Shown: positions 1-9,000 of the stretch, piece after piece | Numbering within the stretch: the stretch's first letter is position 1 | Layout of the letters: the number at the start of each line of letters is the position of its first letter | Origin: Candidatus Omnitrophota bacterium | GTDB taxonomy: Bacteria > Omnitrophota > Koll11 > VGKN01 | Assembly (NCBI GenBank): GCA_016867055.1 | Contig: VGKN01000030.1 | Span: 1 to 10,676 of the forward strand | Direction: 5' to 3' | DNA: 10,676 nucleotides | The notes under the pieces: generated by a model | Told to the model about the DNA's origin: nothing | Database searches by the model: none | Seen by the model: only the letters and a program-made list of their open reading frames with translations | Program-made: the position numbers and the translations under genes

Positions 1-3000
1 GCGGGTCAAATACTAACACAGGGACATTAGGGTATTTAGCCAGATAATCCATAATACCGTCATGCTGTTCTGTTTCAACAATCTCAACAGGTGCTGGTAG
101 AGGTGGAACTGGTCTTTCAGGCCTACTAACCGGCTTAGCCAATTCAATAGCCAAGGCTTTTTCCTCTTCTATGCCTTTTATCACATCTAAAACTAAGGCT
201 TTTGCTCCCTCTTTAGCATCAGCCCCAGCAATAACCATAATACCTATCTCCTTTAAGACTCTGTTAAGGGCATCAATAGCCTCGCCTAACCTACCATCAG
301 CATAGCTATTTTCTGCCCCCCTTAAATTTGCCTTTATATGCAAGATAGATGCAAGGGTTGTCTCTAATTCTCTTCTAAGTTCAGCTACTGGATTATGGAG
401 TTTTCTAACTCCTGTTAAGAGGGGAACAAGGTTTGCTTCGGGCAGGGCTTGGTGTAGAGAGGCAATAAGTCCAATTACAGGTGGTGATAGGTCAGTAAGT
501 TTAAGGGTTAGGGTCTTATCCTTTAGCTCTGCCTTTATCTGTTTGGCATTAAGAATAACCACTATCTTTTCTATACCTTTTGAAGCCTTATCCGCTACAA
601 AAAGTCCTAATACCTTTGCTATGGCAGTATCTTTGTCTAATCTTGTATTTATATTAGCGCGGACTTCATTCACGCTTAACCCCAAAGGAATCTCAACAGG
701 ATAAGCCAAATCAGAAAGGGGGATACGAACCTTTCTCTTTGTATCATATAATACGCCTCCTTTAAGTTGGAAACGGCGATAGTCAATCCCCTCGCGTAAT
801 AATTCAAAATTTACTACATTGGCACCTGCATCTTTAAATACCTGCACTACAGCCTTTACATCCTCAAGTCCAAATTTCGCATTATCTTCCTTTCCACCTA
901 TAAACCCATACAGTATCACTGGCATCTTAGAAAAATCTTCACCCAGTATATCTTTAAGTCTATGCACTGTGTCAACGAGGTGGTCGCTTGTATAAAGATG
1001 CATATGAATGTCTCTGCCATCAAGGGAACCAAAATACAAACCACACGCAATAGCTGCTTTATTCTCTAAAGCTGTAAACCCATCATCAGCTATCATTATT
1101 ATTCCCTCTGCCACCTCTATTCTGTTATCATTATGAACCCAGTTTGTTAATGGAGGACAATCAATATATTCAGCATTATGATTAACTGTGCGATAGAGCG
1201 AGACCCGACCTTTAGTCTGTGTTACATAACTTCTCCACCCCCGAATATCCTTCAGATAATAATTAACTATATTCTTAATAGACTTCTTTGAAACCAACTT
1301 TCTAAGGTCTGGAAGTTCATACTCATTTCCCAAATCATCCCTAACATAATAAATACCGTCTCGGCATATAACCCTCAATTCAGGCTCACCCTCAATGCCT
1401 CTTTCAATATATTCAATAATATCATCAATGCTTACGGGTAAACCTTCATCTGAAACAACCCTTTCAACTTCGGGAGGTGCAACGGTTTCTTCACCTGGCA
1501 CAACGACTTCGGCTGGCGAAGCGGCGGCGGGTTTTGCTTTGGATTGAGGCGGACTCTCATACCCATAAACTCTTAAAATCGCATCGCCCAATTCTACGGC
1601 TATGCGCTGTTTCTTAAACCATTCCTTGGCGGACTTTCTCCCGCTCTCAGTCGGAGCGGAAACAACAACAATATCTTCATCTCTATAAATATTTCCTAAA
1701 AGGGCTGCCCAGGGAGTCTCATGGTAAAATTTAGCATTCTCCACGCTAAGCCCTAAAAGAACCCCTATAGCCAGTATATTCTCGCCTGCTATAATCCCTC
1801 TCATAAAGTTGTCCATTGCCTCTAAAAGAGCGTCCTCTGCCCCGCCCACCATCTTAGCTAATTCCTCCTTGGTTAATCCAAGGGTTGTTAAATCGGTCTG
1901 GGTTTTTTCTCCCAAGTCATCCCAGGCATCTAAAAGCAAGCCTGCTACATCCTCAGGTCTATATACAATCCCCATAACGGTGTGCTTCTCTTCATCCGAT
2001 TTACCTACAACAGAGCGCAGTAGCCCTCCAAATTTATCAGCCAGGGCTACCAGGGTTTCCCAGTCAGCGATATCCATCCCGCCCCATTTTGTTTCTTCCT
2101 CAGCCCTTGGGACGTAGCTATAGAAAATCCCCCTTCCTGCTCCCAAAAGTAAGGCGATAAAACCAGGATATCTCCTTAAGCATTGAACCTCCCCATCACT
2201 TAAGTCTCTTCTACTAGCCATCTCTTCTAATTTTCTAAAATACTCTCCGGGAATATCCGCTGAATCCGCTATCTCATCAATATCAATATGCTGCATAAGT
2301 ATCTCCCATAAGAAAGTCGGGGCATTGGCATCCTCACCCTTAAGGGCTTCTACCGCTTTACTAAACAAATATTCATCACTAAGCAAAACACTTACCTCCC
2401 AGTCAGGACTATGCTCTAACAAACCCTGGATTTTGACCTTTAAGGAATCCGCTAACTCTGGATGGCGTAAGCGGGTAGCTAAATCTCCGGCAACCTCCTC
2501 TGCTAAGGCAGGCAATGTCGCCTGCTTGAGTTCGGCTATGGATTTATAGTATGCCTCAGTAGCTCTTCTTCTCATAACCCTACTCATAGTAGTCTTTTCA
2601 TGTATAGTTACACCTTTATATCCTATAACCCCTATAACCCTTTCATCCTCAGCCACTGCGGCAAGAAGAGCCATAATCCTCTCAGGGATATTGGTTTTTC
2701 TAATCCTTAATAATCCTTCTTGGGGCGATTTTTGAGCCTGTCCTAACATATTATTAGCCTCATTAGGTGCTACTTTATTACCCAAATAATCAAGTATTTT
2801 CAGTAGTTTATCGGTATCTTCTTTAGAACCTTTCGTAGTGGCATAATCCAATATCGCATTTATCCGACTGCCTACCCCCGCTGCCTCTATTAAACACTCC
2901 TCTACATCAAGCGGTAGGCCGGATTTCCCTATCTCTTTTGTCTCCCTTAGCCAGGCGAGCCTGCGCGCCTTGGCTATCAACTCACCGTATCTTCGTATAT

Positions 3001-6000
3001 AAGGCGCCATAACATTAAAGAGCTTAACAGGGTCTTTTATAACCTCATCTACACGCGGCTTCCAGCGTTCATACCAGTCCCTAATAAACCCTGCCTCAGG
3101 ATATTGCGCCTGGGCTAATTCTAAGAGTTGTAGTGCGCTTATGGGGTCATTTATATGAACCTCAAGGCCTAAATCAAGATATAAAAACTCGGCTATTCCA
3201 ACCCAGCGCTGTGGCTCAGGCTTGGTTATTTTGTCTATTTCTGCCTTGATTTTCTCAACTGTCATCCTATCAAAAATCTCCTTGAACCCCTCCAGCGCCT
3301 CGTCTAAAATGGTAATTACAGACGCTACTTTTGCCTCTCTATCCTCCTGCATTGGGTTAGTAGTTAATTCCTCTAAATATTTTGCAATATGTAGCCAATA
3401 ATTTCTTTCATATTGGTGTATACCTGAATAAAGAATAACTAACGCAAGTGCCCTGTAGGTAGTTGCGTCCATATAACCGCATACGTTCTGAAAGAGTTTT
3501 AGTCTCTCTATATCTCCTTGAATGCTAACTGCTAAGGAGTGAAACCTCTCTGCTAAGTCTTGTGGAGACACATTATCAAGCCCCTTGTCTTTAAGCCCTT
3601 GTAACTCATCCCTGACTGCCTTGATTGTCCTTTCAAAATCAAGCAGAAAACCATTGGCTCGTTTTGCTACCTCCTCTACTGTCGGCTCTGGGCTCGGCAA
3701 GGCGTGTATTATCCCCTTAGGCGACACCCAGTATGGCATATCAGCCAACAAATCCCTCGCAAGACGCCTTACTTCAATTCTCTCCTTCTCTAACAATAGT
3801 CTACCCTCATTGATACTCCTTAATATCTCATCCGTTGTAAATGCGCCGTATATCCTATTCATAAGATCTCGCCAACCATACCTTAATGCCATAATTATTT
3901 CTATAAGCGCTTCTTTCTCGCACAGATATGAAAGGACAATAAGAAGGTTGCGGACAAATAATTCTTGGTCTGAAGGCTTGGCAAAACTTTTCTTAATCCA
4001 ATTTAGAAAACTATCTTTTTCTTCTTTAACAAATATCCCAAAAAGTTCAAATAGATACCTACCAGGCTCAGAGCTAACATCTGGTTTGATGTCATTATTA
4101 AGATAATAATTTACTAATCCATATAATAGATGAGGCCGCAAGTGCTCATAGATTTCTTGCACCTCATCTCTTCGCAATAATAGGTCGGGCCACAAACGCC
4201 TATAGATTTCTAACGCCCCAGCCTTTCCCAAATCAACATCTTTGCCTAGTGAATCTACATTTCTAGCGTTGTTTACAACAATTCTTATAAGTTCTTCGCT
4301 ATCCCTCCGTATCGCATTCATCAAAACCATAGTTGCTTCAGGATGTTTTTCCAAATCCATAATTAATCTCTGGGCATTGAGGTGTTTCATATAGATATTG
4401 AGAATCCTTGCATAACATGCTGTAGTAGCTATTTTAACTCTATCTCTCACTGCTTCTTTTACAGCGTCTAAATATATCTCATCTACATTATTATATCCAT
4501 CCCACAAACGCCCCCAGATATCGCCCAACTGAGTAGTATAAAGATTAATCTCTCTGGTCCATTCTAAGAGTTTGTCTCTATCAAAACCCTCATCTTTTAA
4601 ACCTATGACCAAACTACCCAATCTATCCAATGAATAGATAACAGTATCTACCGTATCCAAAAATTGCCTGATTAAACCCTGGGCTTTTTCAAAGTCTCTA
4701 TTTTCAACTGCCCTGTCAATATCTACAGCTATTTTCTCTGCTGATGCAAGCTGAGCCCTTATAAGTTCTATTCCTTCTTCAGGTAATTTATAATCTGGCT
4801 TGCTAAATGGGGTAGCGCCGCGTGATTTCAACTCATTTGAAAGTTTTCCATCACAAATAACTTCTGTAGCCGCAGGGCGTAGCCTTGAAATACTATCTCT
4901 TGTCCCATCTGACTCGCTAAGTTCTCTTAAATAGTTATCAAAAGACACTACGCTATTGGCTATACTATTTAATATGCCTGCTAAAATAGGACCCTCTATA
5001 AAAGATAGATGCCAATTAATCATTTTATTAATAATGGCTGTATTAGGCTTATACTTATTAGCCAATACATCCTCAAGAGAACCATATAAGGCTAAAGCCG
5101 CGTTATATATATCTGTACCTGGCTGGCTCCCTTCTAAAATTCTGCTTGCTTTACTTAGAGCGCTTTCTATAGATTCGTTTATCTTCCTATCTAAACGCCG
5201 AAGTTCAGCTAACTCCCCGCGAAGTTTATTTACGTCAAATGCCCCTTCAGCCTCCAGGCGCTTAGCAATATCCCGCGCCTTTATACAAAACCCACTAAGG
5301 GCAGGTTGAGCATTGGCATATAGTTCCTTCAATATATCAGACACACCTTCTTGCACGGCGGGGGCTGTGGGGGCTGGAGTTGGTATTGTTGGCGCGGCGA
5401 TGGCCTCGCTCTTTTCATCTGGTAGTGGTTCACTACCCTTACCTACCCATCGCCCCAATACCTCAAGAGAAGGCCAATTCATACTAATAGGTGTAGCAGA
5501 AACTTTTTCTAATGTGAGCTTAGGTATTCCCAATTCATAGTAAGTTCCCTTCTCCAACTCCACTAACTTATATCCTACCGAAGCAAATAACTTCCCAACT
5601 AATGTTTCCTCAAAAGGAACACTCTTTCGTAGTGCTGCCAACGACTCATTGTTAAAAAGCATACAGCGAACTCTATGTCCTACCGGAACAAATGTGCTAA
5701 CAAACTCCATCATTGCACGCCCAATTCCTCTTTTTCTTAAGTTCAACGGTGCCTTCCTAAAAAAATCTTCAATTTTTGTATCAGTTATTATCCCCTTCTC
5801 TTCGAAATACTTCCATAAAAAGGTAATTTGAGCATTAACATTACTATCAGGCGTCTTCACGCTGTACTCCCTCATGGCCTCAATTAATGATAACTCTTTA
5901 TTCTTCACAGATGAAAGACCATCTCTGAAAGATTTAAGAAATTGAAAAACCAAGTCGTAGTCAAATACAACGAGCCATTCCATATGGAGAACCTCATCTC

Positions 6001-9000
6001 TATCTACAGAAAGGCCTGTGAACATTCCCACAGGATATTCAACATCTTCTGAAACTGATTTCTGAGTCACCAGAATCATCAATTCATCTGTTTTCGGAGA
6101 AAGAGGATGAAAGACAACATCGTCTCTAACGACGAGACTATAGCTGCGAAAATCATTAGGGGGTCTAAACAAAATAGGCATAGCCTTGGCTTTTATTTTG
6201 TTTAATTCTGCAATAGGCCCAGAATTTCCACGACCTGCAGGCATTTTAATACTGATAACTGGCACGGCGGCTCCTGGCACGGTGGGGGCTTGGGCTTTTA
6301 CTCCACTCATCACTTCTTTTAATTCTGCCTTCATCTGAGTCTGGTCAATATCATTTTTATACCTAAGTACTATATCTAAGATTTTTGTAAGCTCTCTTCC
6401 CTTGTCTGTATCTGCGCCATAATAGGCAATTAATTGTTTTAACACGTTAATGGCTTTTTCTATATCAACCACAAAATCTTCACCTAATAAACCTTCCATT
6501 AACAAATCATACGCCTGAGCATATTTCCTTGCTTGGATAGCGTCATAATCATCTACAACTGGTTCAACGTAACCAACTCTTGAACTTTTTATATCTTCGC
6601 CTGGCGTGGCGGGTGCGGGTTTAGCCTTTGCCTGCGGTCTGGCAGGTGGTATTTTAGTCGGGGCTTTTAATACCTCGTCAATAGCATTTACAACCCCATC
6701 GTAATCTCTACGCCTACCTTCCTCAGGCAGATTTGCATAAAGGACTTTTACGTTAGAGAAACCCTGCAGGACATTTTCTGGCAGATTAGGAAAGCCCTCT
6801 ATGCCTCTTGCTTCCATAATCTCTATAATTTTGGCTAAACTTAATTTTTGCTTAATTAAGGTTTCTTCTACTTCTTCCTGCGGGTCTAAAAATACAATTA
6901 GCTTTACTGGCGCAAGATAATTAATGGAGGGTTGCCCGACTGCGCCTAAACCCTCCTCTGTAGTTGCTACTGTGGTGTTATCCTCGCTTAAGGCACGAAT
7001 TGGTTTTCTTCTTGGCATATCACTCAACATACTTACAAGGTAGGATTTCCCGCTACCTGAGCGCCCTATGATGAGGATTGCTCCGCCATAAGAGGTATCT
7101 ATTGCTGAGTCTGCAAATATCCGCTGGATATCACTACCTGGGAGTGGCCTTTTGAAGCACCTGTCAAAATCCTTCTCTGAAATTAGCCATCCAGTCCAGA
7201 CAGACCAGAATACCTTATCTAATGTGGCTCTCACTAAATCAAGCAACTCTCCCTCTGGAAGCGTATCGCTTAGGGGCTTAAGCCACTGCGTAAGGGTTTC
7301 ACCCTCTCGCTTAAGAGAACTGCTAATCCTAAGGTCTGGCTCGCCTATTATCTCCTTAAGCTTGGCAAGAAGCTGCTCTTTAAGCGGCTCACTTGTAAGA
7401 GCCCTGCCTAATTCTTCAGCAAGAATAGCCGCACTACCAAGGAGAACTCCTATCTTTTCTGCTCTCGTCTGCGCAGCTAATTTAGCCAGGGCATCTATCC
7501 TTTTTTGGATTAATTCTAAGACTTCTCCGAATTCATCCTGGGTTATAATCCCTTCAAAATGCCCTGCGCTATAAGCCGGATTAAGCACCTCGTCCTTAAG
7601 GGATACAAGCCTCTGTATCGCTCTTTGATAATCTCCTATTTCCTCTGCTTGTTTTGCCTGCTCAATCATAGGAAGTGCTACGAGTCTAATGACGCCATCA
7701 CCGCCTGACTTTGCTACAATAAATTCACTTAATCCCTCTAAGACAACCTCTAAGCCCAGAACAGAGATTACCGATGGTTTCTCCAAAGCAGGCGCCCTTA
7801 GGGCAATATAATCCTCCTCCCATGTTTCTCTTATATCCTCTATCTTATCTAACTTTGCCTTTATTTTGCCCAACAGGTCTTCAAGGTCAAATTCAATTCC
7901 TTTTTGGTGAGCCCCATTCAGATACTTAGGAATCAAATAGCCATACCATAGTCTCATAAAATGGAATCCCCGCCATATAAATTGGAGTTCCTCCTCTTTG
8001 CCTGATAGGACATTATTTAAATCCTCCTCCCATACCCTTGCCTCCGCATAATCATCCCTAAAAGCTCTTAAATCAACAGGACCCTTATACTCTCCAAGGA
8101 GCGCATCAATCTCTGGAACACCTATGGGCGTTAAGGATTTTTCCTTCAGGGACTCTAACAACCTCTTAACTACAGGGATGTCTGCCAAGTCCTTACCTAA
8201 CAGGGCGCATAGTCGGATGTAAAGCTCCGGCTGGTTAGAGAGAGCGTCAATGTTAGGCGTGTCATCTTCGCCTAAATTATTGCCAATAAGAGAGGTGATT
8301 TTATCAAAGAGGTATTTTTTTAAGATATGTGCTAATAGCGGTGAGTCTTTTATCTTAAAGAGGGCGCCAAATAAATTCCTAAGCGCCTCTTTTTCGGGAA
8401 GGCCTTCGTATGCCAAAGAGAGTGTTATAATAACTAACTGCGATATATCAGGCGGTGCGCGTAGATGAACGGGCTCTTTATCACCAACCTTAATATCCAA
8501 ACCCTCTTGGGCGGCTACTATACTAAATTTATCTATGCCTACGCCCCTTAACAAATCCCCTGCCTTCTTTATCCGCGCACGGATAACAGAATCTATGACG
8601 GTCTGCTTAAACTTATCAATCTCTTGAGAAGGTTCTTCTTTAAGCTTCGGAGTCAACACCTTTTTACCGTCAAAGAACACATCAATACCATCTTTAACTA
8701 ACTCAATATCCAATCGCGCAATCTCATCCTCAGTAAGCTGGGAAACTAAAGATGATGCCTCTCCATAGAAGCCTTCAAAGCCTCTGATATTTCTGAATAT
8801 CTCATAATACCTCAGAGACTTTAATTTATATGAAAAATTTAACCCCTTACCTATAATAGATTCAAACATTTCCCATTCATATTCAGTAAATTCTTCTATT
8901 TTTAACGCTGGGTCTAATAATCTTATCATATCCGTAACACTCTGGTAAGTAATCAATGTGCTGAATTGGGTAATTTCGTTATATCTACTCTCTATATATC

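Noticed and set aside
994..1006. H-M-H as a metal-binding site (residues 3224-3226)
   Set aside because: A two-histidine cluster alone is weak evidence. The surrounding order fits a CheD-like catalytic-His region better, and no further ligand motif was visible.
1809..2117. Plus-strand open frame of 102 codons, and others at 2325..2549, 3585..4106, 4956..5309, 5313..5540, 5649..5831, 7152..7574, 8250..8468 and 9951..10235
   Set aside because: All lie in one plus-strand phase opposite the continuous minus-strand gene. Their translations are Ser/Leu/Pro-rich with no motif, as expected for antisense shadows.
2237..2252. Possible membrane helix at residues 2239-2252 (plus about 3920..3961) and at 2839-2854
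   Set aside because: The hydrophobic runs are under 15 residues and are interrupted by Arg, Asn, Tyr or Gly. They fit buried solenoid helices better than membrane spans.
5720..5737. Reading R-K-R-G-I-G as a nucleotide-binding glycine loop
   Set aside because: It lacks the following Lys-Ser/Thr of a Walker A loop, and its neighbours fit the coenzyme-A loop of a GNAT fold better.
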